Shown: positions 33,079 through 41,709, counted from the stretch's first letter. The stretch: 45,528 nt of DNA from Candidatus Abyssobacteria bacterium SURF_17 (GCA_003598055.1 QZKI01000023.1:1-45528), one strand, 5' to 3'. The notes: generated from the sequence alone by a model not told the origin. A program made the numbers and translations.

Positions 33079-35517
33079 GGTCGCCAAGCTTACCCACGCT
33101 GCCCGCCGAAAAGAGTCGCTATCATAGGAGAACTCGATGGAATTGTTCCCTTTTTGAACTCGAACCGCTCGCACCGTGCAGTTCGCCCGCAGCACGTTTG
33201 TTTCGACCCTATTCACAGTTGCCCGCCACTTGGGATAATACGCATCGCACAAGACCGCATATCCATCGAGAGGCGCCTCGAGGGAGAGGGAAATCGAATG
33301 AGGCGAATACGACAGGATGCGCACAGGATTGCTTGTTTCGTCACGAACCGGCGGCTGACCCGGTAGGGCGGCCTCCGGCACATCCATCGTCCGAAAGCTG
33401 AAACCCGATGGGAACGCGACCTCGAATCCCCCGACTCCCGCCTGAGGATTGAGCGAGCCGGGTCCTCCTCGGTCAACCAAAACGACAGCCTCATGCGGAT
33501 TGAACAATTCGGAGGCCATCACGGCAAGCGCGTCGCCCTCGGTACGAACCACAAGCGCATCGGGAACGAAATATGCCCGCTCAAGACAGCGAGAGTTCTC
33601 ATAGAGGAACACATTCCGCGTGAGTGAGGTTTTGAGCCTCAGGTCCGGGTGTGCAAGCGGGTGCGAAGAAAAAATATATTTCACGTTCACAAGTCCCAAG
33701 AGTCTCGGGCGTATGAGCGGAGGCGCTTCTTCAACAAATCGGATGAAGAGGTTGTGCCAAAGCAGATTCGCGCTTTCATAGCCGTCTGTGTACGCGTGTC
33801 CGAAAAGGGTTCCGAAATTAGGCGACAGAATCTCCCGATTCCACAGGTAGTACTCGATATTATCCTTGATGTCCAGGCCTTGTATGTTCTGCTCCATATT
33901 CAACGGAGTCCGGTAGAGCCTGTGGGGCTCAGGGTCCGAGCGCAGAACGGAATCAATGCGCGGCGGCGTATAAAAGGACCGCGGTATGGTTGCCATGGCG
34001 CGGTAGTTAGTCCCTAAAAGGTCAAGCCCGACAAAGAGTATCAGAAAAACGACGAACGAACGAACCGAAAGAACGCCGCGTCGGAACGACCACAGCCCGA
34101 GGCCCAATGCAGTGAGCATGAGGCTTGCATGCAGCATTTGGTTCTTCATATAGGGGATGAATCGCTGTGTGAGCGGCGCTTCGGCGGTGGACGCCCGCAA
34201 GATCAGCCCATCTGTCAGGCCGAATACGAACCTGTCACACAGTGCGAATATGAACCATGCTGCGGCCGTCATCATGAAAGCTATGAGGAACCATTTGGTG
34301 AAGGCGGCCCAATTCCGCCGAATCGGGAAGGCGCTCGCTTCGCCTCGCGAGAACAGGCATTGGATGCCGTAGCCGGTGAGCACGCTCGCGGCAAAGCTCG
34401 TCGCGAAGAAGACTTTGACCGGATACCGGAACTTGCTCAACGCTGGCAAAATAGCATACGCAAGCTCGTAAAAAGGCGTGTAGTTGCCCAAAGCGAGCAC
34501 AAGACTAACCACGAGCACTCCCGCGAAGAAGAGAGCCCTTCGCTCCCTGGCCGTTGCAACTGCAATAGGAATCAAAACGAGCGGCAGGACGCCAAGATAG
34601 AGGCTGCGCACAAGCGCAAAGCGTGGCGCAAAGAGCCACCCCCAGTCATTGAGGTCCTCGAGCGGATTCCCGAACAGATACGGCACGAGGAGGGTCAGGA
34701 GCCGCTGCGGAGCAAGTGAGTGCACTGTGGCGCTCTCGTACGTTATCGGAACCATGCGCGTCGAATAGCGCGTGAGCTCCTGAGACGGCTCAAGTTGTGC
34801 GTAGCAGAGCAGGAGCACGAGGCATGCAATCGCGGGAAAGACAAGAATGCGCGCCGGAATCTCGGCGCGCGGTCTCCGATGCGCCGCCGACCACACGAGC
34901 ATGACCATCCAATATGCTCCGCACATGAGGAACGTATAGTAGCTGCTCACCGGGTCGCCCGCAAGCGTCTGGGCCGCAAGAGCAGCCGCAGCCAGGACAG
35001 CCGTGGAAACGCCGGGTCGTTCGATGGCGAGTTCAAACAGACCGAAAGCCACCGGAACCCACGCAATCGAAGAGAAGATGTTGAGCCCGTCGATGAAGGA
35101 GATTACATATCCGCTGAAAGCGTACGTCACGCCCGCAAGCGCGGCCGGAACGTGTTCCATATGCCATCGACGCATCAGGAAATAGGCGCCGAGCACGGCA
35201 AGCAGAACATGGAGCGCAACGTACCACGTGTACGCAAAATCGAACGGCAGACAATAGAAGAGGACGGAGAACGGATAGAAGACCGCGCCCTGCAACGCCG
35301 CGTGCAGCGGCATGCCGCTGTGGACGAGTGGGTTCCAGAGAGGAGCTTCGCCGCCGCGGACCATCTCCGCAGCCATTTTCTTGAGCGGATAGAAAAACCT
35401 GTATGTGTCGCCCGCGAAGAACTGCTCGCCGAGAAAGAGCGAATTGTGAAGGAACGCCAGCACGAGCACGACCAGCACGAGCGGTGTGATCAGGCTGCTA
35501 CGATTCGCCGATGGCAC
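32965..35517 (-). CDS. YfhO-family integral membrane protein, paralogue 2
   Basis: An 850-residue protein of the same family as its neighbour. GTG 35517 has GAGGAG at 7 nt. N-terminal landmarks are FAGDTYRFFYPLKKMAAEM and APLWNPLVHSGMPLHAALQG, matching GHD... and KWNPYEYAGMPF of paralogue 1. About 12 helices span about 10-520. The C-terminal domain holds DAYYPKWRATVNRVETNVLR, a known YfhO signature, and a last helix near residue 815. It overlaps the convergent paralogue by 114 bp at the 3' ends, so both C-terminal tails are encoded on opposite strands of the same DNA. Low identity by eye argues for an old duplication or separate gain. Confidence 0.85.
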   Translation of the reverse strand: MPSANRSSLITPLVLVVLVLAFLHNSLFLGEQFFAGDTYRFFYPLKKMAAEMVRGGEAPLWNPLVHSGMPLHAALQGAVFYPFSVLFYCLPFDFAYTWYVALHVLLAVLGAYFLMRRWHMEHVPAALAGVTYAFSGYVISFIDGLNIFSSIAWVPVAFGLFELAIERPGVSTAVLAAAALAAQTLAGDPVSSYYTFLMCGAYWMVMLVWSAAHRRPRAEIPARILVFPAIACLVLLLCYAQLEPSQELTRYSTRMVPITYESATVHSLAPQRLLTLLVPYLFGNPLEDLNDWGWLFAPRFALVRSLYLGVLPLVLIPIAVATARERRALFFAGVLVVSLVLALGNYTPFYELAYAILPALSKFRYPVKVFFATSFAASVLTGYGIQCLFSRGEASAFPIRRNWAAFTKWFLIAFMMTAAAWFIFALCDRFVFGLTDGLILRASTAEAPLTQRFIPYMKNQMLHASLMLTALGLGLWSFRRGVLSVRSFVVFLILFVGLDLLGTNYRAMATIPRSFYTPPRIDSVLRSDPEPHRLYRTPLNMEQNIQGLDIKDNIEYYLWNREILSPNFGTLFGHAYTDGYESANLLWHNLFIRFVEEAPPLIRPRLLGLVNVKYIFSSHPLAHPDLRLKTSLTRNVFLYENSRCLERAYFVPDALVVRTEGDALAVMASELFNPHEAVVLVDRGGPGSLNPQAGVGGFEVAFPSGFSFRTMDVPEAALPGQPPVRDETSNPVRILSYSPHSISLSLEAPLDGYAVLCDAYYPKWRATVNRVETNVLRANCTVRAVRVQKGNNSIEFSYDSDSFRRAAWVSLATLALCVGGIIFEVVRKFMRRSRRASLQAETKIEQCKRD

Positions 35518-35693
35518 GCTTTCTCCTCATGTCACGCGCAATTCTTCAACTGCAGCCATGGTACGCGCACGCACAATTATAGCATCTGCCCGCCTCTCAC
35601 TCAATATGAGGCTCGGTCAGGGGTGCACGACATAGAAGTAGGACTGGTCGCTCGCATATGTGCCGGGTGCTGGAACAGAAGACGGTCACGCCT

Positions 35694-35723
35694 TGTAGGG
35701 GGCGTTCGCAAACGACCCCTACA
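35694..35723. repeat. TGTAGGGG-type hairpin repeat, copy 2
   Basis: TGTAGGGGGCGTT, a short loop, and AACGACCCCTACA form an almost perfect 30-bp palindrome. Related to 5872-5903 and 37160-37187. Confidence 0.8.
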
Positions 35724-35815
35724 GAAAAGCGCTCGGATTCCAAGCCTCCTCTTGTGTCGTGCACCTCTCGGTCACTCTGTCAGGGAGGTGACACGAACAT
35801 TGTACATTGTACGAG

Positions 35816-35946
35816 GTCATTGCGAGCGAAGGGTCTCAGACCCAATGGCCGCAGGCCCGAGCGAAGCAATCTCATTAGCAGGAGTGAAGATATGCACTCA
35901 GAGATTGCTTCGTCATCCCTCGAAACGCGGGATGACTCGCAATGAC
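35816..35946. repeat. GTCATTGCGAG inverted repeat element, copy 3
   Basis: Begins GTCATTGCGAGCGAAGGGTC and ends GACTCGCAATGAC, with inner pair GAAGCAATCTC / GAGATTGCTTC about 26 bp apart. Third full copy of the family at 2500 and 13251. Confidence 0.85.
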
Positions 35947-36023
35947 GGTCACAGCCAAGCACGTTCCTTGGTCAAGTCTCCTCCGCCAACGGCGGGGGTG
36001 AATATGCTCGCAATGACAATTTC

Positions 36024-36044
36024 TGGTTGCGGCTATGCCGCGCC
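36024..36044 (+). repeat. TTGCGGCT-hairpin repeat
   Basis: TGGTTGCGGCTATGCCGCGC plus C, same as 511-533 and the reverse of 22894-22914. Confidence 0.7.
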
Positions 36045-36151
36045 GGATTGTGCAGTAGCGCAACCAGCACGCACGTGTGATATAGTATCTGAACTTGCGA
36101 GATGAGATGTCCCGAAATCTAAAGGTGGAAAGCGAACGAGGAAATCAAGAC

Positions 36152-37150
36152 ATGAGCGGAAAAGAAGAAATCATGGCCATATTTCGTAAGGCCCGTGCTT
36201 TCTGGGAAGCGCGAGTACTCATGACCGCAGCCGAGCTGGATATTTTCTCGGTGCTGCAGGACAAGCCGAAAACAGCCAAACAGGTTGCCAAAGAGTTGTC
36301 GAGCAATGTGAGGGGCACTGAATTCCTCTTGAACGCAGTCGCGGCGATGGGAATGCTCGAAAAGAAGAATAATGCGTTCAGAGTGAAGAAGGGCATGGAA
36401 AGAGCGCTATCCAGCTCGTCGCCGGATACGGTTCTTCCAATCGTCCAGCATATGGCGCACTTGTGGGAAGCCTGGGGTCAACTGACGAGAATCGTCCAAA
36501 AGGGTAAAGCAGCGGAAACCGCTGGTGCGCACAAATGGGATGAACGGAGCACAAAGGCATTCATCGGCGCTATGCACGCGATCGGACAGGGAATGGCAAA
36601 GAGCGTTATGACAAGGCTCGACTTTTCACCGCGCACGAACCTGATAGATATCGGGGGAGGGTCGGGAGTTTACACAATCGCCGCGCTCAAAGCAGCCCCG
36701 CACATGCGCGCGACCCTCTTCGACCTTCCGCCGGTGATAGAGATAGCGCGAAAGAAACTGACCGAAGAACGGCTCCTTGACCGCGTCACGCTCGTGAGGG
36801 GCGATTACCAGAAAGATGCGCTGCCGGGCGGGCACGATGTCGCTCTACTCTCGGCCATCATCCATTCGAATAGTCCGGCGCAGAACGTCGCGCTCTTCCG
36901 CAAGGCGTTCAAATCGCTCGTGCCGGGCGGCTCGATTGTTGTCAGGGATTACGTCATGAGCGACGACCACACCAGGCCGCCGGATGGCGCCTTCTTTGCC
37001 ATTAACATGCTGGTGAATACGAAGGGCGGGGGCACATATTCTCTTAAGGAAATCAAAAGGGGTCTCGAGGCCGCCGGCTTCAGGAAAGTCAAGTTGCTCC
37101 ACCACGCTGAGATGGACAGCTTGGTCACTGCCGAAAGGCCTAAGAAATGA
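36152..37150 (+). CDS. SAM-dependent O-methyltransferase with dimerisation domain
   Basis: A 332-residue enzyme resembling hydroxyindole/caffeate-type O-methyltransferases. ATG 36152 has GAGGAA nearby; the frame is open back to 36095 but without a ribosome site. The N-terminal winged-helix dimerisation domain (about 1-95) shows ARVLMTAAELDIFSVLQDKP and LLNAVAAMGMLEKKNNAF. The SAM domain (about 140-325) shows NLIDIGGGSGVYTIAALKAA, TLFDLPPVIEIA and AFKSLVPGGSIVVRDYV. The usual catalytic His near ...LLSAIIHSNS is present as His in IIHSN. Substrates of the family are hydroxylated aromatics, carotenoids or antibiotics; none can be singled out. Confidence 0.88.
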   Translation: MSGKEEIMAIFRKARAFWEARVLMTAAELDIFSVLQDKPKTAKQVAKELSSNVRGTEFLLNAVAAMGMLEKKNNAFRVKKGMERALSSSSPDTVLPIVQHMAHLWEAWGQLTRIVQKGKAAETAGAHKWDERSTKAFIGAMHAIGQGMAKSVMTRLDFSPRTNLIDIGGGSGVYTIAALKAAPHMRATLFDLPPVIEIARKKLTEERLLDRVTLVRGDYQKDALPGGHDVALLSAIIHSNSPAQNVALFRKAFKSLVPGGSIVVRDYVMSDDHTRPPDGAFFAINMLVNTKGGGTYSLKEIKRGLEAAGFRKVKLLHHAEMDSLVTAERPKK

Positions 37151-37159
37151 GTTTACTGT

Positions 37160-37187
37160 TGTAGGGCGCGCGGCCGTGCGTCCCTAC
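37160..37187. repeat. TGTAGGG-type hairpin repeat, copy 3
   Basis: TGTAGGGCGCGCGGCCGTGC then GTCCCTAC, ends paired as TAGGG(C)/(G)TCCCTA. It lies just past the methyltransferase stop and may end or stabilise its transcript. A second hairpin, GCGAGGGGGAT/ATCCCTCTCGC type, follows at 37212-37234. Confidence 0.6.
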
Positions 37188-37265
37188 GATCACGATTGCG
37201 GGACGGTTTCGCGAGGGGGATTATCCCTCTCGCCTTGCTCCTTTCGCCTCTTTCCTCCCTCTTTC

Positions 37266-37940
37266 TTACGTAAGTCCCCTGTTTTTCCGCCAATATTCCC
37301 ACTCGTACGGCCACTGTTCTTTTCGATACGTCATGAGAAGCTGCATCCGGTTCTTGAATTCGCCCTTGGCCCGGTCAACTTCGGGAAACGCGGCCCTCGT
37401 CTTCCACGCGTTCACGAGGTTTCTGCCCAGCTCGATTGCTTCCCGCTTCGTCTCGTCGGCAAACGCCGGCTCGGAGACGCCGCCCATGGTGGCACACACG
37501 GAACCCACCGGTGTGATGCCGGTCGTTATGAGGAAGTGGTTCATATAGTCGGCAATGGGCTGTTCATCTCCGCCTCCGGAAGTGACGACTGACACGCCGT
37601 ATTTTCCCTCGAACGACATGCAGTGAATCACGCCGCAGCACCTGTCCATGAAGGCCTTCATCTGGGCGCTCACGCTGAAAATGTAGTTGGGACTGGCGAG
37701 CACGAGGCCGTCCGATTCATAAATCTTCGCCTTGATGGCCTCGAAGTCGTCCTTCTGGGGGCACGCCCCTTTCTTGTGGCAGGAGTCGCATGCCTTGCAT
37801 GGGAGCACGGTATTGCCCGGAAGAACGATCGTCTCGGCTGTTGCTCCCGCGGCTTCTGCGCCCTCCAGCACAAGTCGGAGCAGCGCCGCCGTGTTTCCCC
37901 TCATCCCGCGCGGACTTGCCACTAAGCTGACTATTTTCAT
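37266..37940 (-). CDS. Iron-sulfur flavoprotein / NADPH-dependent FMN reductase family
   Basis: A 224-residue flavodoxin-like protein. ATG 37940 is preceded by GAGGAAGGA. The FMN phosphate loop is SPRGMRGNTAALL (about 9-21). A compact cysteine motif, Cys48, Cys51, Cys54 and Cys60 (PCKACDSCHKKGACPQ), has the CX2CX2CX5C spacing of iron-sulfur flavoproteins that bind a 4Fe-4S cluster. DGLVLASPNYIFSVSAQMKAFMDR is the second flavin-binding segment. Members pass electrons from ferredoxin or NAD(P)H to small acceptors in anaerobes, which hints at an anoxic lifestyle. It follows an HExxH gene on the same strand at 77 bp. Confidence 0.88.
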   Translation of the reverse strand: MKIVSLVASPRGMRGNTAALLRLVLEGAEAAGATAETIVLPGNTVLPCKACDSCHKKGACPQKDDFEAIKAKIYESDGLVLASPNYIFSVSAQMKAFMDRCCGVIHCMSFEGKYGVSVVTSGGGDEQPIADYMNHFLITTGITPVGSVCATMGGVSEPAFADETKREAIELGRNLVNAWKTRAAFPEVDRAKGEFKNRMQLLMTYRKEQWPYEWEYWRKNRGLT

Positions 37941-38010
37941 TTCCTTCCTCCGATCAATATACGCAACCGGGCGAAACGGGGACAGATCGTCATCCCCAAT
38001 TGTCAACCAT

Positions 38011-38029
38011 GGGACAATTATTCTGTCCC
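38011..38029. repeat. GGGACA...TGTCCC hairpin
   Basis: GGGACAATTATTCTGTCCC is an inverted repeat with 6-bp arms. It includes the stop codon of the minus-strand HExxH gene, and a further GGGGACAG lies at about 37978-37985 on the plus strand. It may be another intergenic repeat or a weak transcript end. Confidence 0.55.
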
Positions 38030-38575
38030 TTCTCGTGGGAGAAGCCCAAGTCTTCGCCCGACTTCCTCAGAAACAGAGAAACTCACCTCGGGGCTCACCT
38101 CATACCACTCCTGCAATTCATATGCATCGCGTTCAAGCGGTATCGCATGATAGCTGAAGCCGTTTTCGAGCCATCCGTGAACGTATCGCTCCATGAATGC
38201 GTACGACCCGAGGGTCTCATATTGGACGACATGCATCAATTCATGGAACAAAAGGGGGAGCATATGGGACCGAAACATCATCTGTGTCTTGGAAATTACG
38301 ATTGTATCCTCGAAGGCTATTCCTGCGAGCCTGCCGAAGGTGAGACGAAGGTCCGTCTTTGCCTTATCCGGAAGCGGGAGTGAGAATTCCGGGGGTTCAA
38401 CCTGAGAGACAACCTCCAGGCGCACGCGCTCCAGAGTATCGCATTCGAAAAAACGCCCGAGGTCGATTTTCTCAGAATTCGACAGCGGACGCGCACTCGG
38501 CCTGTGCTTGTTTCTCTGCAGGGTCACCCATTGATTGGCCTCGTCAATGAGGGCTGAAATGTCATTGGGGTCCAT
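38018..38575 (-). CDS. Putative HExxH zinc protein (DUF4157-like)
   Basis: A 185-residue protein with a single clear motif, LLFHELMHVVQYETLGS, giving zinc-binding HELMH at residues 111-115. Downstream, PLERDAYELQEWY offers a third-ligand Glu about 34 residues later, as in DUF4157-type and other gluzincin-like proteins. No signal peptide is seen. ATG 38575 is chosen over TTG 38587; neither has a strong Shine-Dalgarno. DUF4157 domains are often found in toxin or phage-like contexts, but nothing of that kind is nearby. The assignment as an active peptidase is tentative. Confidence 0.65.
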   Translation of the reverse strand: MDPNDISALIDEANQWVTLQRNKHRPSARPLSNSEKIDLGRFFECDTLERVRLEVVSQVEPPEFSLPLPDKAKTDLRLTFGRLAGIAFEDTIVISKTQMMFRSHMLPLLFHELMHVVQYETLGSYAFMERYVHGWLENGFSYHAIPLERDAYELQEWYEVSPEVSFSVSEEVGRRLGLLPREGTE

Positions 38576-38929
38576 GCTGCTCTGCAATTGTTGCTTCGCT
38601 TTCTGTACGTTCGAGTCCCATTGCCGACGGGACGTGGCACCGCGATATGAGCCTCTGACACGATATTACCGCAAAGTCGCACAGAACGCAAAAGGCGGAA
38701 GAATTCAGATGGTGGCTCGCTTGAGGGCATGCAAGGGATATGAGATTATCCAGGCCGGATTGCTCATGCTCAACGACGACCTCTCACCGTCATGGCGAAC
38801 AGCACACCCCGCTGGGAAGAGCGGTGGGGGGAGGAAACCGAATTCATGCGGCTTGTCATTGCGACTCATCCCCGCGTATCTGAAGGATGGGATATCTCTG
38901 ACGGGCAAGAGAAAGCCTGCTCCTGGAGG
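38576..38929. other. Gap without recognisable gene
   Basis: About 350 bp between two minus-strand genes. No promoter, terminator or repeat is clear apart from a GTCATTGCGA fragment near 38855. A plus-strand open frame from 38535 is antisense and repeat-like, and it is not called. Confidence 0.5.
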
Positions 38930-40681
38930 TCATAGGAGCTTGAGCATCTTGAGAAGAGTCACAAAGATAATCTTTGCGTCCAGCCAGAGAGAACGCTCGT
39001 CAACGTATTGGATGTCGTACCGGATCCAATCATGAAACAGGTTCGTGTCCTTGCCGTAAATCTGCCAAAGGCCGGTGATTCCGGGTCTCACCGTGAGGCG
39101 CGCATCTCGCCAATGAGGATTGTATCTCATCTCTTCCGTTGAAAGCGGACGTGGTCCTACGAGGCTCATTTCGCCCCGAAGCACATTGATAAGCTGCGGA
39201 ATCTCATCAAGATTTGTAGCCCTGAGTGCTCTGCCAAAACGGGTCTCGCGCGGGTCGTTCGGTATCTTGAACATCGGCCCGTCTGACTGGTTGAGGTGCC
39301 GGATTGTTTCCTTCAACTCTTCTGCATTCTTGACCATAGTGCGAAACTTTATCATGCGAAATGACTTCCCGTCCTTGCCGCATCGCGTTTGCTTGAAGAA
39401 TGCCGGCCCCGACGAATCGAGTTTCACTACCAGGCCGATAAGCGCGAAGAGTGGAAGCGCAGGAATCATGAAGAGAGCCGCAAAAACGATGTCGAATGTT
39501 CTCTTGAAAAGTTCATATATTCTTCCGTCCATACCCGACAGGCTCAGCGGGCGTTTTCGGACGACCTTTCGTATGACTGCGCTGTCCGTCCACGTGCTGA
39601 TGCCGTCGAGGTAAGGCTCCCCATCAAGCATGAGCATCTCTCGGCAGCGACCATTGCCGGAACCGTTGACTTTTCCGCTCACAAGGCAACGCTCGACCTC
39701 GAGGGCGGGCGCTACCACGCTATCCGGCCAGAAAATGCTCTCGCGGACGAAACTCCCCTTGCCGAGGACACACCGCTCGCCAATGACCGCCGGACCGACA
39801 AGCGTTGCGCCTTCCTCCACCCGCGAGTCGTCCCCGATGACGAGCGGTCGCACCAGCGTGGCGGACGGGTCGATAGAAACGTTTTGGCCGACCCACACGT
39901 TGCTGGTTACTTCCGTGTAGCGTCCGTGAAGATGACCATTCGCGAGTTCCGTATTCCTGAGGAGTTCGAAATTCACTCGCAAATAGTCACCCATGGTCCG
40001 AACATCGACATTGAACCCGGTGTGCTTCCAGCCCACTATTTTCATGCCCGAACTGCGCAGGCGAGGGAGCAATTGCTCTTTCATGTCAACGAACCCATTC
40101 GAGTTGACGTGATCGAGCACGGAAGATTCTATGATGTACATGCCTGATGTCCGCAGGTTCGAACGCTGGTCCATCGAAGGAAGAATCTGGACAATGCTAT
40201 CAATGCCGCCATCGGCCCCCAGCAAAACGCGCTCCCTGTTCGGCCTGTCATGACCTATTGCGTTCATTCCCACAGTCAGGTCGGCTCCACTTTCGCGATG
40301 GAACTTGATCATTTCCCGCAGGTCTTCAGCCGTGAAATAGAGCAGGTTCGCCGAGATAAGAATGATAGTCATCCCGCGCAGATGCTCCTCAACCTGCTTA
40401 AGGCAGCCAGCGGTGCCCCTCGGGTAATCCTCGACGACCCAACGCACTGCCAAGCCATTGAGTTCCTGAGACCGCTGAGCAGATTCGACGTCTCCGCTTC
40501 CAATCGAGATAAATGCCTCCGGCACTCCAACCGTGCCCAGCACACCGAGCGCGTGGCTGAGCGAAGGCTTGTTCATCACCGGAAAGAGTGCTTCCGGCAA
40601 TCGAAGCGGATAAATAGAGCGGCTCTTTAAGCCTCCTGCCGCGATTACGGCCTTTACGTCATGGTGACACTGTGCTTCCAT
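38930..40681 (-). CDS. Fusion: degenerate nucleotidyltransferase domain + beta-helix + polyprenyl-phosphate sugar phosphotransferase
   Basis: A 583-residue fusion starting at ATG 40681 (GGAG 7 nt upstream). Residues about 9-235 resemble a sugar-1-phosphate nucleotidyltransferase, 245-345 a left-handed beta-helix, and 385-583 a WcaJ/WbaP-type sugar transferase that starts exopolysaccharide or O-antigen repeat units. The transferase domain is intact: KRTFDIVFAALFMIPALPL membrane segment, KFRTM, NLDEIPQLINVLRGEMSLVG with the DE pair, PRP and RPGITGLWQ. The N-terminal domain keeps PVMNKP and GTAG, but its loop reads AAGGLKSRSIYPLRLPEAL. Glu30 stands where the catalytic Lys of the PKP motif is expected. 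ISANLLYF (Ala111-Asn112) replaces the metal-binding GD. It is probably a sensor or regulatory domain rather than an enzyme. Confidence 0.88.
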   Translation of the reverse strand: MEAQCHHDVKAVIAAGGLKSRSIYPLRLPEALFPVMNKPSLSHALGVLGTVGVPEAFISIGSGDVESAQRSQELNGLAVRWVVEDYPRGTAGCLKQVEEHLRGMTIILISANLLYFTAEDLREMIKFHRESGADLTVGMNAIGHDRPNRERVLLGADGGIDSIVQILPSMDQRSNLRTSGMYIIESSVLDHVNSNGFVDMKEQLLPRLRSSGMKIVGWKHTGFNVDVRTMGDYLRVNFELLRNTELANGHLHGRYTEVTSNVWVGQNVSIDPSATLVRPLVIGDDSRVEEGATLVGPAVIGERCVLGKGSFVRESIFWPDSVVAPALEVERCLVSGKVNGSGNGRCREMLMLDGEPYLDGISTWTDSAVIRKVVRKRPLSLSGMDGRIYELFKRTFDIVFAALFMIPALPLFALIGLVVKLDSSGPAFFKQTRCGKDGKSFRMIKFRTMVKNAEELKETIRHLNQSDGPMFKIPNDPRETRFGRALRATNLDEIPQLINVLRGEMSLVGPRPLSTEEMRYNPHWRDARLTVRPGITGLWQIYGKDTNLFHDWIRYDIQYVDERSLWLDAKIIFVTLLKMLKLL

Positions 40682-41067
40682 TCCCAATCTCCATCTCTCG
40701 TCTCATACGGGACGAGTGATTGCATCTCATCGGCAATAGGAATGACCCATGAAGTAACATAAAGAACCTATGAACCTATGTAGGGCCAGGGTACCTTAGC
40801 CGAAATCTTTCCTGTCTTAACGGGTTAATTCGAACTGTTCACTAAGTGGCTCAACGAGAATTCTATTAATCTATAGATAAACAAAAGCGCTGCTGGGGCC
40901 AAGACGCCGAACGCGCTGTCTACCGCTGAAACCTTCGACAGTGAGAGGGAAGACCACGACATATGGTGTTCCCTGCCGCCAAACGGGTACAAAAAGAACA
41001 ATTACCCCTTTCCTACCCATTCGGATATACTTTGGGGTAGTCGAAAGCCATCATCCCGCATGCATTT
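40682..41067 (-). promoter_or_regulatory. Long 5' leader of the sugar-transferase gene, candidate cis-regulatory RNA
   Basis: About 386 nt separate the inferred transcription start (near 41067) from the ATG at 40681. On the minus strand the leader begins with a stem CTACCC/GGGTAG (41015-41040) around CAAAGTATATCCGAAT, then GGAAAGGGGTAATTG. Another hairpin has AGGGAA/TTCCCT outer and ACCA/TGGT inner pairs (40947-40976). A known riboswitch class was not recognised. No open reading frame with a good start precedes the coding region. Confidence 0.5.
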
Positions 41068-41073
41068 AAACTG

Positions 41074-41102
41074 ATTATATCCCATAAGTTATCACTTGTC
41101 AA
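41074..41102 (-). promoter_or_regulatory. Consensus sigma70 promoter for the sugar-transferase gene
   Basis: On the minus strand, TTGACA (41097-41102), a spacer of exactly 17 bp (41080-41096) and TATAAT (41074-41079). All twelve hexamer bases match consensus. This predicts very strong or tightly attenuated expression. Confidence 0.85.
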
Positions 41103-41680
41103 GCCTTAAATGGGCAGAGCAACAAGAAAATTATATTTGAAGCCCTACCCCAACACCACGACAACATTTCGCCTCTGAGGCCGACGGCGGAAGCACTTTG
41201 TTCCTGTTACACGAGCCATTGCCAGATCGGCGGCGCAAAGAAGGAACTCGCAAAACGCATGTTCCGAAGAATTTTCGGCGTCCCGGAGCCAAAAGAGGTT
41301 ATGTTATACTACCCCATTGCCTCTTGCCTGTCAAGTGTGTCCTCTCTCAGGCGCCTGACATATGAGCGAGAATCATAGACTCATTCCCGTCTTTCACGAA
41401 ATCAAGACGATCTGGAGCAAATACGCCATCGCAGCTGATGCAGCATTCTGCACTCGCCACCTGGGAGGATGGGGCGAAGGCCAAAAAAAAGGCCAAGAAA
41501 GGCAAGCGCCGTCTCGGCGAATTCGGTTGTGAAACGGACGTTAGTCGCCACCAGCCGCTTATAGGATTTCGACGGTTCCAGCAGCCAACGGCTGAACTGC
41601 TGCACATTGGGGAGCGTCTTCGTGCTCCAACGTCTTCAAGGGGGGAGGCAAAAAAAACTGCATCCTCCGGTTTTGCGGGG

Positions 41681-41709
41681 TTGAATTCACCCCTCGGGGA
41701 TGGTATAAT
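41681..41709 (+). promoter_or_regulatory. Strong sigma70 promoter, extended -10
   Basis: TTGAAT (41681-41686), 17-bp spacer and TATAAT (41704-41709), the latter preceded by TGG to form an extended -10. Start of transcription would be near 41716, about 480 nt before the DUF1318 gene. Either a long leader or an unannotated small RNA is implied. Confidence 0.75.

Larger units (their letters stand above)
35518..36151. other. Repeat-rich gap before the O-methyltransferase
   Basis: About 630 bp with no gene. It contains a TGTAGGGG-type hairpin (35694-35723), a GTCATTGCGAG element (35816-35946), a loose CTCGCAATGAC fragment near 36006 and a TTGCGGCT hairpin (36024-36044). A long plus-strand open frame through this area and into the YfhO gene is an antisense artefact. 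Confidence 0.7.

Noticed and set aside
34720..36105. Long plus-strand open frame of 461 codons
   Set aside because: Most of it is antisense to the YfhO paralogue 2 coding region, it ends in repeat DNA, is rich in Arg/His/Glu as expected for an antisense frame, and has no recognisable domain.
37212..37234. GCGAGGGGGAT/ATCCCTCTCGC hairpin as terminator
   Set aside because: Strong stem but no T-run on either side; may be only a repeat.
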